Source of the DNA: Pomphorhynchus laevis
Taxonomy: Eukaryota > Acanthocephala > Palaeacanthocephala > Echinorhynchida > Pomphorhynchidae
DNA: 64,000 nt
Assembly: GCA_012934845.2 (NCBI GenBank)
Contig: WNNJ02000583.1
Coordinates: 124,001-188,000, forward strand
Reading direction: 5' to 3'
Positions 1 to 11,100 of this stretch are shown piece by piece. The translations under genes and the position numbers were made by a program. Under the pieces are notes generated by a model. The model saw nothing but the letters and a program-made list of their open reading frames with translations, was not told the DNA's origin and did no database searches. The number at the start of each line of letters is the position of its first letter. Position 1 is the stretch's first letter.

Positions 1-299
1 AACTTATCAAATGCTTTCTAGAAAAATTCTAATCATTGGTATATCTTATACACCAGTGATATACAGTAAGATATATATTTATATTTGTTTCTTTGACATT
101 TTTATCCACACGAGAAAAATAAAATTACGTATTTGTTTTATAGACGTTTCGATCAAGCTAGTGATCCTTCTCAAAATTAAGTCTAAAATACAGTATTACA
201 GCTTTTATAACACTATCTGGTCACTAAACATGAAAGAATCGCAATTAACGCCTTTCGATCTCAGTCCATTGAGTCGTGCGGAAGTTTTAAATTGTAATT
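1..299. other. AT-rich stretch, probably 3' flank of the adjacent PLE
   Basis: No codon-like pattern of either strand is convincing. It lies directly downstream (minus sense) of a PLE GIY-YIG domain, so untranslated PLE tail is the likeliest content. Confidence 0.3.
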
Positions 300-548
300 T
301 TACTTGTTTCCGTCCATCAATATTTCCGTTTTATGAATGTGCAGCGATTCGAAGATTAATCTTCTGAAGCTGTTAGGTTCTTTCTCTAAAATTACAACGT
401 TATCGAAATCGATCTGGTGATCGTGCCTTAATGAATGATTCAAGACAGCGGAGGACGCGTCACTTCTTTTACATGCACTGCGATGCTTCTTTACACGTGT
501 TGTCACCGGTCGTTTCGTTTGCCCAACATATGATACATTGCAATCCAT
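300..548 (-). CDS. PLE GIY-YIG endonuclease domain (fragment 1)
   Basis: 82 residues. CNVSYVGQTKRPVTTRVKKH is the YIG strand followed by the catalytic Arg helix. ESLHIHKTE near the C-terminus supplies the conserved Glu. The upstream GIY half is in a different frame. It belongs to PLE fragment 1 and is a remnant, not a host nuclease. Confidence 0.8.
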   Translation of the reverse strand: MDCNVSYVGQTKRPVTTRVKKHRSACKRSDASSAVLNHSLRHDHQIDFDNVVILEKEPNSFRRLIFESLHIHKTEILMDGNK

Positions 549-1300
549 ACAATTAATTTTGTAAACAACACTCGTTGTCTACTTTTCCATAGGCTTTCTT
601 TTAAATAAGGATGTCAAGCTTGGTTTTGCAGAGTAGAAAATTGTTGGGATGGTATCAGTCCTAGTTTTTTATTCTTTATTCTATCTTCTAGTCGGTTCAT
701 ACATCTATCGTTAATAAACGTCAACTTTATAAAACTTCTCATATCAGCGGCTCGCTGTGTTATGTTATTCTTTTTGTTGTAGAAAATTCTGTTTGTCTTC
801 GGCCTGGCTTGACGAATCGCCCATTGTAGATAGTCGCATGCCCTTAACATGTTCGATTTGTTGTCAGACTCGGTATCTCTGTGAAGTTGTTGTAAACATA
901 TCATCTTAGGTCTAAAGAATAACGCCGTAGCTGCTGATAGTTTATATTTGGCCGGTATATGAATCGATCAATGCGTTGGTTTCCACGAGATACCAGGTAT
1001 CCGGTGAAGCTTTGTGGTTATCCGATTCCTCTGGTGTACCTCAACGTCCAAAAACGAGCAATAGCCTGAAGAGTCTTCAGCTTTTACATCCCATTGTATC
1101 GAAAAGTCCTTTTCATTTAACGTCGTTCGTATAATTTCAGTATTCATAATTCTGTTGAATATCATAAATACGTCATATACGTTTCACTTATAGTATTTGA
1201 GTGATGGAAGGCGAATATAAATGTCTTTCTCCCAATCTTCGATGTACAGATCTGCGATTGTGGGTCCTAGAGGTGATCCCATGGCCACACCATTTCTTAC
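300..1300 (-). mobile_element. PLE fragment 1: RT palm, thumb and GIY-YIG endonuclease
   Basis: Read on the minus strand this shows, in order, the PLE reverse-transcriptase motif GVAMGSPLGPTIADLY (about 1285-1215), the SFLDVEVH motif (near 1060), an Arg/Lys-rich linker (904-614) and a GIY-YIG nuclease (548-300). PLEs prime at DNA ends or nicks and use the GIY-YIG domain to cut the target. The reading frame is interrupted several times between these blocks. The 5' end is cut at about 1300, where it meets PLE fragment 2 at the shared bases ACCTTGTAA. Confidence 0.85.
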
Positions 1301-2215
1301 AAGGTATTTTATAAGCAATGACATATTTGTTAAAATCTGGTTTGCGCTTAAAAATAGTGAAGTTTAGGTAACTTTCTGTTAAAAATGTGCACTTTGTTAA
1401 TACAACTATTTTTAATGTTGTTGTTAATAAACTTTGAAAATACTGAATTCCACTTGTTACTAACAAACGGTATTCCTATATGATGTAATCTTTTTTCAGG
1501 ACCAAAAACTTTATTTTTATGCGCTAAAGATTTAAATTTAGCGTTATTAATAGCCCTAAGCGGAAAACCACTTTTTAGTAAATTATGTGATAGCCTTTTC
1601 TCTTTCACAAATTAAGTGATAGTTAGAACAGATAAGCCTGCAACGTAGGTAATGTGACGTAGCAGCAGAAATCAACCAATTAGTTGCGACGTTTGAGGTC
1701 CACGAAACAATATCTGTCATTGTAGCAAATTTTTGATAGACACATGTTTGAAGCATAGAAGAATTAACCCGCTTAACCAAGACATCGAGAAAATATATAC
1801 CCACATTAGATTCAGAAGAAACGCACGGTTGAATTCGAAAATCCTTAGAATTTAGCTTATGGGTAAGAAAATCCTGTGTAAGGCAATTTTGAGCAACTAA
1901 AACGACATTGTCAACATAACGAAACGATTTAACAACTCAATCAATACTATTGACAAAGGAATTTTCCTAATTCATCATGTATAACTCGGACAATACAGGA
2001 GTAAGAGGGTTGCCCATTGCCAATCCATCGATCTGATCCCACATTACAGATTCAAAAATAAAATTACAACAACTGGTACACATTGTGAGGAGATTATGCC
2101 AATCTTTATGATTAAGAAGAATATCACAAGGTGTATTAAGAGCTAATATATCAGCTGCACTGTTTATAACATCATAGAGCGGAACGTTAGTGTAGAGGGA
2201 GGTGATTTAATTTTA
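1300..2215 (-). mobile_element. PLE fragment 2, left arm of a large palindrome
   Basis: Minus-strand PLE beginning at SLYTNVPL (about 2210, RT motif A), then GLAMGNPLTPVLSELY (about 2035-1980), a YVDN-like catalytic box, IYFLDVLVKR (near 1795) and the connection domain KSGFPLRAINNAKFK, ending at YKIPCK where the GIY-YIG domain would begin. From about 2140 down to 1300 it is almost the exact reverse complement of 2431-3270. Confidence 0.85.
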
Positions 2216-2430
2216 GTTTATAATTCATCTTGATATAAATTATATAAAATCTTATAACAATTATTTATTATTAATTAATTTTTTATTATTTAACTATTTA
2301 ACTTTTATTTTGCATTATTTTTAATTTGCAATATAAAATACGTAAACTCAGTTAGCTTATTTAATCATTAGTGTTAAAAAAGAATTTGCTGAAAAGAATT
2401 TGCTGATATTCTTCATTAAGAAGAATATCA
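2216..2430. other. AT-rich spacer of the PLE palindrome with PLE terminal motif
   Basis: No gene. It holds ATACGTAAACTCAGTTAG (near 2338), a variant of a terminal motif found at least seven more times in the window, so this is probably PLE terminal-repeat sequence caught between two oppositely oriented copies. A short palindrome of AAGAATATCA lies near 2405-2435. Confidence 0.5.
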
Positions 2431-2661
2431 CCTTGTGATATTCTTCTTAATCATGAAGATTGGCATAATCTCCTCACAATGTGTACCAGTTGTTGTAATT
2501 TTATTTTTGAATCTGTAATGTGGGATCAGATCGATGGATTGGCAATGGGCAACCCTCTTACTCCTGTATTGTCCGAGTTATACATGATGAATTAGGAAAA
2601 TTCCTTTGTCAATAGTATTGATTGAGTTGTTAAATCGTTTCGTTATGTTGACAATGTCTTT

Positions 2662-2979
2662 TTGGTTGCTCAAAATTGCCTTACACAGGATTTTCTTACC
2701 CATAAGCTAAATTCTAAGGATTTTCGAATTCAACCGTGCGTTTCTTCTGAATCTAATGTGGGTATATATTTTCTCGATGTCTTGGTTAAGCGGGTTAATT
2801 CTTCTATGCTTCAAACATGTGTCTATCAAAAATTTGCTACAATGACAGATATTGTTTCGTGGACCTCAAACGTCGCAACTAATTGGTTGATTTCTGCTGC
2901 TACGTCACATTACCTACGTTGCAGGCTTATCTGTTCTAACTATCACTTAATTTGTGAAAGAGAAAAGGCTATCACATAA
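2662..2979 (+). CDS. PLE RT palm/thumb segment (fragment 3)
   Basis: 105 residues from just after the YVDN box. GIYFLDVLVKR is the PLE palm motif, followed by the SMLQTCVYQKF strand and thumb. It overlaps the next open frame by 26 bases, so one frame change separates them. The same frame on the minus strand at 1804-1583 is its palindromic partner. Confidence 0.7.
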   Translation: MVAQNCLTQDFLTHKLNSKDFRIQPCVSSESNVGIYFLDVLVKRVNSSMLQTCVYQKFATMTDIVSWTSNVATNWLISAATSHYLRCRLICSNYHLICEREKAIT

Positions 2980-3544
2980 TTTACTAAAAAGTGGTTTTCC
3001 GCTTAGGGCTATTAATAACGCTAAATTTAAATCTTTAGCGCATAAAAATAAAGTTTTTGGTCCTGAAAAAAGATTACATCATATAGGAATACCGTTTGTT
3101 AGTAACAAGTGGAATTCAGTATTTTCAAAGTTTATTAACAACAACATTAAAAATAGTTGTATTAACAAAGTGCACATTTTTAACAGAAAGTTACCTAAAC
3201 TTCACAATATTTTTAAGCGCAAACCAGATTTTAACAAAGATGCCATTGTTTATAAAATACCTTGTAAAGAATGCGAACAGATATATGTTGGTCAAACAGG
3301 TCAAGGTTTGGTTAAGCGTATTAAACAACATAATTATAATGTCCGTAAAGGGACTATTTCTAGTGCTGTTGCTCAGCATTTTGTTAGTTTAAATCATTGC
3401 GTTGATTTTAAAAATGCATCTATTTTATCATTTGAAAGTAACTTGTTATCTCGCATTATTCAAGAAGCGTATTTTATTAAAAAAGAACCTAATTTAATGC
3501 TTAATAATAAATCTAATGATAACCTTAAATTAAATTATAATTAA
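2954..3544 (+). CDS. PLE connection domain plus GIY-YIG endonuclease (fragment 3)
   Basis: 196 residues. Residues 1-85 are the connector between RT and nuclease, including the VFGPEKRLHHIGIPF block seen in several insect PLEs. Residues 96-175 are the nuclease: IVYKIPCKECEQIYVGQTGQ gives the GIY-YIG core with CxxC (K-E-C), R/K-x-x-K-QHN is the Arg/His helix, and QEAYFIKKE holds the Glu. Best-preserved PLE nuclease in the first 20 kb. The RT upstream is truncated, so it is not an autonomous element. Confidence 0.8.
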   Translation: MKEKRLSHNLLKSGFPLRAINNAKFKSLAHKNKVFGPEKRLHHIGIPFVSNKWNSVFSKFINNNIKNSCINKVHIFNRKLPKLHNIFKRKPDFNKDAIVYKIPCKECEQIYVGQTGQGLVKRIKQHNYNVRKGTISSAVAQHFVSLNHCVDFKNASILSFESNLLSRIIQEAYFIKKEPNLMLNNKSNDNLKLNYN

Positions 3545-3720
3545 TTATTCCAATATTACATTATTTTAATTTTTCAATTCGTTTGTTTTTTCTTATTGTA
3601 CTGTTATTTTGTTTTAGTTTAGATTAAAATATAATTTATTACTCTATTTTTACATTATTTTTATTGTTAAATTCGTATTTTTTTGCCACTTATATTATGA
3701 AAATATACCAGTAGTGGTAA

Positions 3721-3939
3721 TAATTATAGATTTCCTTAATAATTGTATAGTTTGTGATATTTCAGTATCGTTAAGTTGGAAGGTTTCCGTCTCGAGCGAC
3801 CTCTAACAGGCACGCTGCATTTACCCGCTGCACTGCACAGCTTAAACGCTGCAAGAGGAAGTTGGCAGCTCTTCGATCATCTGTGTCATCGTATGTTATG
3901 ATTTTTATTTCAGAGAAAATTAGTTTCCAATCCGAATTA
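3721..3939. other. No gene seen
   Basis: A mixed stretch with a GC-richer island (about 3785-3870) containing several CGCTGC and CACTGC words. Nothing recognisable as coding or RNA. Confidence 0.3.
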
Positions 3940-4181
3940 TTACAAGAAGGCGAGGAAACAGGAATATTTATTTAATTAGAAAAATCCAATATTTCGATGG
4001 CACTACGGCACGTCATTTTCAGGGTTGTAATTAGCTAGAACAATTATAAATCTTCTTTTTTTGTGGAAAATTTACAAGTGTTCTAGCTAATTACAACCCT
4101 GAAGATGACATGCCGTAGTGCCGTCGAAATATTTGATTTTTCTAATTAAATAAATATTCATGTTTCCTCGCCTTCTTGTAA
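3940..4181. repeat. Inverted repeat with 103-bp arms
   Basis: Left arm 3940-4042 and right arm 4079-4181 are reverse complements with a few mismatches around a 36-bp loop. Each arm holds CTGAARATGAC and GTCGAAAT, or their complements, the words of the hammerhead-like hairpins elsewhere in the window. Probably two inverted PLE ends. Confidence 0.8.
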
Positions 4182-4389
4182 TGATTTTAATTTTATTTTG
4201 TTTTATGATTGTTTTTTTCTTTCTTTTTGTTTGTTTTAAAATGTGTGTAAAATTTTAGTGTATGATTGTTTTCTTTCTCGGTATTTTCTTTTTCATTTAA
4301 GTAGAACTGCGGGGCACATCAATGCTTGTATTTTTGTATAAATGCTGCAAACACGGAGGAAAAAAATTGTGAAACATTTTATTGTAATC

Positions 4390-4421
4390 CTGATGATGAT
4401 AGCAGGAGCTATCGAAATATA
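4390..4421 (+). ncRNA. Hammerhead-like hairpin (candidate)
   Basis: CTGATGA (4390-4396), one base, a perfect 6-bp stem GATAGC/GCTATC with an AGGA loop (4398-4413), then GAAATATA. This mirrors the hammerhead order CUGANGA, stem II, GAAA, short stem III, but has one extra base between CUGAUGA and stem II. Stem I pairing is weak. Confidence 0.35.
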
Positions 4422-4440
4422 GAATTTTTATCAAATAAAG

Positions 4441-4958
4441 GATAATTTCTGCTTCTTTGTTCCTGTCTTAACTATAAATAACAAGGTATCTGAAAAATTA
4501 AAGGACGTTGATATTCGCAGAGAGGTTCGTTTGTTCACCTTTAACAATAAGCTCATTTGCCCGGATCCGCAAATAATCTAAATTTTGAGCGCCATTACCA
4601 TGAAAGGATACAAACTTTTCTCAACCCAGTATTCAACCGAGCCAAGCAATTTCCGACTTAAATCCCTGAATTTAATCCTCAGAATGCTTTTCTAGACTCT
4701 ACACTAGTTTCCATTATCTTCATCTGGCGGAGAGAATAACTTGAAGCGCTCTCATATTCGAGATCGGGTTATCGCTTCAAGCGGTTCATCAGGGGCCCGT
4801 CTGCTTCAAACGTCTACTTACCGTTACCATTCTTATCGGCAAAGTTGCATCCCCAATCAAAATGACTTTTATTCGTAATATCAAATAATACGTACGATTA
4901 TGTATAATTAGTTTTTTAAATTAGAAATATACCCATACTGATCTGTATATAAATTTTA
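4441..4958. other. No gene seen
   Basis: Intronic or downstream sequence of the lifeguard gene. The expected next lifeguard exon was looked for here on the minus strand and not found. No TE domain is recognised. Confidence 0.3.
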
Positions 4959-5053
4959 AAATATCCAGGAACTATCAGGCATAGTTGAACAACAAGAAAT
5001 ATCAAAATGATTTTTCTTGTTGTTCAACTATACCTGATAGTTCCAAGATATTT
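4959..5053. repeat. Inverted repeat with 40-bp arms
   Basis: Arms 4959-4998 and 5014-5053 pair almost perfectly around a 15-bp loop. A third copy of the arm stands alone at 7321-7360, followed as here by GATATTTCG-type sequence. Likely ends of a PLE-related repeat. Confidence 0.75.
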
Positions 5054-5083
5054 AAAAAAGAATTAAATTGCTATGTGACTTAC

Positions 5084-5131
5084 CAGTGAAAAAATCAGTG
5101 CACCAATAAATCCATAGACTGCTGTCAATAT
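5084..5131 (-). CDS. Lifeguard exon g (TM6)
   Basis: 48 bp, 16 codons (ILTAVYGFIGALIFSL), with acceptor TTTCAG and donor GTAAGT. It matches the family helix V-Y-A-x-L-G-A-L-L-F. The intron from exon f is 51 bp. The following exon (YDTQ motif) is not seen down to base 1. Confidence 0.85.
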
Positions 5132-8100
5132 CTGAAAGATGATATTCAAATTAGATTAGATTTTTATCATTTTAAGACTTACGCTACTTCTAAAGATTAT
5201 TGCAAATATTCCAAACATGATTAAGCATATGAGCGCAGCAAAGAGCGGTCCATAAAGCTTTTTAGTAAGGTCATACTAAATAAAAAGTAAACTAAATTAG
5301 TGAACATAATGAAACATTGAATAAATAGTGAGCAAATTACAAAAAAATTTAAATGTAAATGCTTATAGATTGTAAAATATTATATATATTATTGCTTCAA
5401 ATATTTCAGGATTGTAGTCTTTAAAACAGGCATTTTCATCCTCAAAAACATCGGCAACCGATTGATCGCTTACACATTCGAGTATACAAGAGGCATTGTC
5501 TGCCTGAACCGCTACGCTTAATCGATGCCTTAGGAAAACCGTCGATCGAATTTCACCCGTGATTTAGAACAACATCTTTCCGATCTCTTAACTCGTAACT
5601 CGCTGCTATAGGAGACTTTACGTACCGCTATTTGCTTCTAATATGAGTGCAGCAAAGAGCGGTCCATAAAGCTATTATGTAAGGTCATACTAAATAAAAA
5701 GTAAACTAAATTAATAAACATAGACATTGATATTACGCATAAATAAATATAATTTAATATAAATAAATATTAATATAATTATGCTGGGTTGTGAAATAGA
5801 TTTCGAAACCTAATAACATAGCAGTTCCTCCTGATGACCTTATTCTTATCAGAACAAGGATTAGAGGTAATCTTGAGGAACCGTTAAGTTGACTCGGTAC
5901 TATGTTAGGTCGAGGAATATGGGTCGAAACTGATAATATAGCAGTTCCTGCGAATGACCTCTAATCCTTATTCTTATACATCGTCTGTTAGTTATTATTC
6001 AATTCATAAGACTTGACTTTTATTTTAAATTATAATGTTAAATTTTAACTTGATAACATCTTATACTTGATAAGATGGGGATATTTTTTATGAATTTTAT
6101 AGGGATATAAAATTCATAAAAAATGAGTTTTATTTTAAATTATAATTATAAATTCTACTTTATATAAATATTAATTGTATAAAATCATACATAATTATTT
6201 ATTATTTGTCTTTATTTTTATTTATATATCGTGAAAAATACGTAGACTCAGTTATCCGATAGAATTTCGATATTTTGGAAACAAATTAGAAATAAAATTA
6301 GAAAACAAATTAGAAACAACTATTTATAATGTTAATTAAAATAATAAAAATTGATTAATAAATTTAATTAATTTAAATCTATGTAAATTACCATATAATT
6401 ATCAAATAATTATCATATACTAATTACCAAATAATTATCATATACTAATTACCAAATAAATATTCTTATACATCGTCTGCTATTTATTAGTCAACTCATA
6501 AAAATTAGCTTTTATTTTAACTTTCAATTAAAAATTTTAACATGATATAAATATAAATTGTATAAAATCTTATATAATTATTTATTATTAATATTTATTT
6601 TTATTTATATATAGTATAAAATACGCAGACTCAGTTATCTGATCTGATTTATGCATATTAGCATCGCGCCAATTGTCTTGTGTATACATTTGTTAAGTTA
6701 AACTAGGGTTTAACGTGTTAATTTTTAGGTTAAATTATCAGTGAGTTATACTGTAATACATTTTAATAGTCATACTGTAATGGACTTTCGTTAAAATATT
6801 GAACAAGGTTATAAACGTAATAAGGCAGCAACATATGTTGAAGAATATTCTATTTATTCATCTACCACTTATTTTATAAACGTCCACTGGCTCCTTTCTA
6901 ACCGTGCGAAATTCGCTGAGATATCTTGCCAGAATGCCAGTAAACCATATTATATCAGCAAGATCATAGTGGTAAAGAAATTGATTGCACCTTCAAATTA
7001 AATATTCTATATTGCAAGTGCGGCTGGTTGTAATAATCTTTAATGCACATTTTATATAACGATGAGCAGTAAAAACCCATCTTGAAGACATACGGATACC
7101 AAGATAACAATAATTTACAGTGAATTTCAAGAAAGTAGATGACATAAACAACACATATGAGCGTCGAAGAGGGCCACCTTTATGATATTTTGACTTTAGT
7201 TTATTTGATGTTTATTTAAAACTTTTTTATAATAATTAATTCAAAAATAAATACATTGACTCAGCAAGAGGATGTTTTAAATTAAATGCTTCTGAACATC
7301 AACAGTCTATTTTGTTTTTTAAATATCCAGGAACTATCAGGTATAGTTGAACAACAAGAAAGATCATTTTGATATTTCGCTAGTAACATCTTCAAAAAAT
7401 ATTAATTTTATGAAGATGCAAGTATGGCGAATAACTAATTTCACAGAATTAATTATAGAATTATAAAAAATCTATAATTTGGAAATTATATAATTTTCCA
7501 TAATTCACAGACGAAATCGCAACTCGTTATGAGCAAACGCTCATCGATATACTAGGAAGCAGCTACTCGTGTGGTGAAGACCAACAAATCGGTCACGCCC
7601 TCGCTTGCAAAAAGTTGTTCGCCCACAACCAGACACGATGCATTGCTAGACATAATCGCCCGTGAACTATTCAACGTTTGCAACAATTTAACTTGATTAC
7701 ATCTGTGAGCTGAAATTCTTCTGATTGTGGCACGACATTATCCTCACAGGTATTGTTCCTATTCTTGATACAGCAGGACGCTACTAATCAGTCTGGGTAG
7801 GTCTCATCAGCTGCTGACCCAGACCTACATTTCACGTTTCGACCCTTATTTTCTGCTTTCTCCGTACACTGGTGCTGATCGAATTAGAACTCGGGACGTC
7901 TGTATCGCGATTCAACGCTACATCCACTCAGCTGGCTGCTCCAGTGATGTAGATATACATTTCTGTATATTGCTTTTGGTAGGGGATCGTATTCTAACGA
8001 TCTATTAGAAACCTACCTAGTTGTTTGATCCGCTAGCCGGATCACTAATTTTTCATGCTGCCACTTGCATTGAATGTTTTTAATTTAACTTGATTACATC

Positions 8101-11100
8101 TGTGAGCTGAAATTCTTCTGATTGTGGCACGACATTATCCTCACAGGTATTGTTCCTATTCTTGATACAGCAAGACGCTACTAATCAGTCAGGGTGGGTC
8201 TCATCAGCTGCTGACCCAGACCTACATTTCACGTTTCGACCCTTATTTTCTGCTTTCTCCGTACACTGGTGCTGATCGAATTAGAACTCGGGAAGTCTGT
8301 ATCGCGATTCAACGCTACATCCACTCAGCTGGCTGCTCCAGTGGTGTAGATATACATTTCTGTATATTGCTTTTGGTAGGGGATCGTATTCTAACGATCT
8401 ATTAGAAACCTACCTAGTTGTTTGATCCGCTAGCCGGATCACTAATTTTTCATGCTGCAACTTGCATTGAATGTTTTTAATTTAACTTGATTACATCTGT
8501 GAGCTGAAATTCTTCTGATTGTGGCACGACATTATCCTCACAGGTATTGTTCCTATTCTTGATACAGCAGGACGCTACTAATCAGTCTGGGTGGGTCTCA
8601 TCAGCTGCTGACCCAGACCTACATTTCATGTTTCGACCCTTATTTTCTGCTTTCTCCGTACACTGGTGCTGATCGAATTAGAACTCGGGACGTCTGTATC
8701 GCGATTCAACGCTACATCCACTCAGCTGGCTGCTCCAGTGGTGTAGATATACATTTCTGTATATTGCTTTTGGTAGGGGATCGTATTCTAACGATCTATT
8801 AGAAACCTACCTAGTTGTTTGATCCGCTAGCCGGATCACTAATTTTTCATGCTGCCACTTGCATTGAATGTTTTTAATTTAACTTGATTACATCTGTGAG
8901 CTGAAATTCTTCTGATTGTGGCACGACATTATCCTCACAGGTATTGTTCCTATTCTTGATACAGCAAGACGCTACTAATCAGTCAGGGTGGGTCTCATCA
9001 GCTGCTGACCCAGACCTACATTTCACGTTTCGACCCTTATTTTTTGCTTTCTCCGTACACTGGTGCTGATCGAATTAGAACTCGGGAAGTCTGTATCGCG
9101 ATTCAACGCTACATCCACTCAGCTGGCTGCTCCAGTGGTGTAGATATACATTTCTGTATATTGCTTTTGGTAGGGGATCGTATTCTAACGATCTATTAGA
9201 AACCTACCTAGTTGTTTGATCCGCTAGCCGGATCACTAATTTTTCATGCTGCCACTTGCATTGAATGTTTTTAATTTAACTTGATTACATCTGTGAGCTG
9301 AAATTCTTCTGATTGTGGCACGACATTATCCTCACAGGTATTGTTCCTATTCTTGATACAGCAGGACGCTACTAATCAGTCTGGGTGGGTCTCATCAGCT
9401 GCTAACCCAGACCTACATTTCACGTTTCGACGCTTATTTTCTGCTTTCTCCGTACACTGGTGCTGATCGAATTAGAACTAGGGACGTCTGTATCGCGATT
9501 CAACGCTACAACCACTCAGCTGGCTGCTCCAGTGGTGTAGATATACATTTCTGTATATTGCTTTTGGTAGGGGATCGTATTCTAACGATCTATTAGAAAC
9601 CTACCTAGTTGTTTGATCCGCTAGCCGGATCACTAATTTTTCATGCTGCCACTTGCATTGAATGTTTTTAATTTAACTTGATTACATCTGTGAGCTGAAA
9701 TTCTTCTGATTGTGGCACGACATTATCCTCACAGGTATTGTTCCTATTCTTGATACAGCAGGACGCTACTAATCAGTCTGGGTGGGTCTCATCAGCTGCT
9801 GACCCAGACCTACATTTCACGTTTCGACCCTTATTTTCTACTTTCTCCGTACACTGGTGCTGATCGAATTAGAACTCGGGACGTCTGTATCGCGATTCAA
9901 CGCTACATCCACTCAGCTGGCTGCTCCAGTGGTGTAGATATACATTTCTGTATATTGCTTTTGGTAAGGGATCGTATTCTAACGATCTATTAGAAACCTA
10001 CCTAGTTGTTTGATCCGCTAGCCGGATCACTAATTTTTCATGCTGCCACTTGCATTGAATGTTTTTAATTTAACTTGATTACATCTGTGAGCTGAAATTC
10101 TTCTGATTGTGGCACGACATTATCCTCACAGGTATTGTTCCTATTCTTGATACAGCAGGACGCTACTAATCAGTCTGGGTGGGTCTCATCAGCTGCTGAC
10201 CCAGACCTACATTTCATGTTTCGACCCTTATTTTCTGCTTTCTCCGTACACTGGTGCTGATCGAATTAGAACTCGGGACGTCTGTATCGCGATTCAACGC
10301 TACATCCACTCAGCTGGCTGCTCCAGTGGTGTAGATATACATTTCTGTATATTGCTTTTGGTAGGGGATCGTATTCTAACGATCTATTAGAAACCTACCT
10401 AGTTGTTTGATCCGCTAGCCGGATCACTAATTTTTCATGCTGCCACTTGCATTGAATGTTTTTAATTTAACTTGATTACATCTGTGAGCTGAAATTCTTC
10501 TGATTGTGGCACGACATTATCCTCACAGGTATTGTTCCTATTCTTGATACAGCAGGACGCTACTAATCAGTCTGGGTGGGTCTCATCAGCTGCTGACCCA
10601 GACCTACATTTCACGTTTCGACCCTTATTTTCTGCTTTCTCCGTACACTGGTGCTGATCGAATTAGAACTCGGGACGTCTGTATCGCGATTCAACGCTAC
10701 ATCCACTCAGCTGGCTGCTCCAGTGGTGTAGATATACATTTCTGTATATTGCTTTTCTGTATATTGCTTTCGACATTGTTTGCAACAATGATGAAACCGA
10801 TCCTCAACTGTTACCGGTTCCTGACAAACTTCATTTCAACTCGTTCTCAACAACCACAGACTACGGTGTCCATTAGACTTTGTAGGAAGGGGCTCTATGA
10901 TGCACGATTTGAGCGAATACTCATCTGTAAGCTTATTTTCCATCGTTGCCCAATCGTACATCAAGCGCAGCCCTAAATCATCATTTTAATTCAACAAAAA
11001 CATTAAATATCCAAATACGAAGAACGAATCATCGTAATCGAGAATAGCTCATTTGTTCCCGTTATATTCTTGAATTCAGGCGGCATCGGAAACCGTGCTT

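Larger units (their letters stand above)
1300..3270. repeat. Large inverted repeat (arms about 840 bp) made of two PLE copies
   Basis: Left arm about 1300-2140, right arm about 2431-3270, spacer about 290 bp. The arms differ by a few substitutions and a two-base indel near 1347/3208. Both carry the same PLE coding segments in opposite directions. Confidence 0.85.
2431..3720 (+). mobile_element. PLE fragment 3, right arm of the palindrome, with intact 3' end
   Basis: Same PLE family as fragment 2, opposite orientation. It shows GLAMGNPLTPVLSELY (2533-2583), a YVDNV box (2644-2658) where the usual second Asp of YxDD is Asn, FLDVLVKR (near 2770), the connection domain (2954-3240) and a full GIY-YIG nuclease (3250-3540). 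An AT-rich tail follows. The 5' end is missing. It is truncated about 75 bp later than fragment 2. Confidence 0.87.

Noticed and set aside
11-367. 118-codon plus ORF at the left edge
   Set aside because: AT-rich chance frame overlapping the minus-strand PLE nuclease; no protein-like motif.
4079-4133. Hammerhead core in the 103-bp inverted repeat
   Set aside because: CTGAAGA and GAAA are present but the bases between them form a direct repeat (GTGCC twice), giving at most a 3-bp stem II.
7689-10757. Regular repeats as a CRISPR array
   Set aside because: Units are 397 bp with no unique spacers and the context is a eukaryotic intron; it is a tandem repeat.
10749-10976. 75-codon plus ORF spanning the array end
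   Set aside because: It starts inside the repeat and a different frame continues the interrupted sequence across the array.
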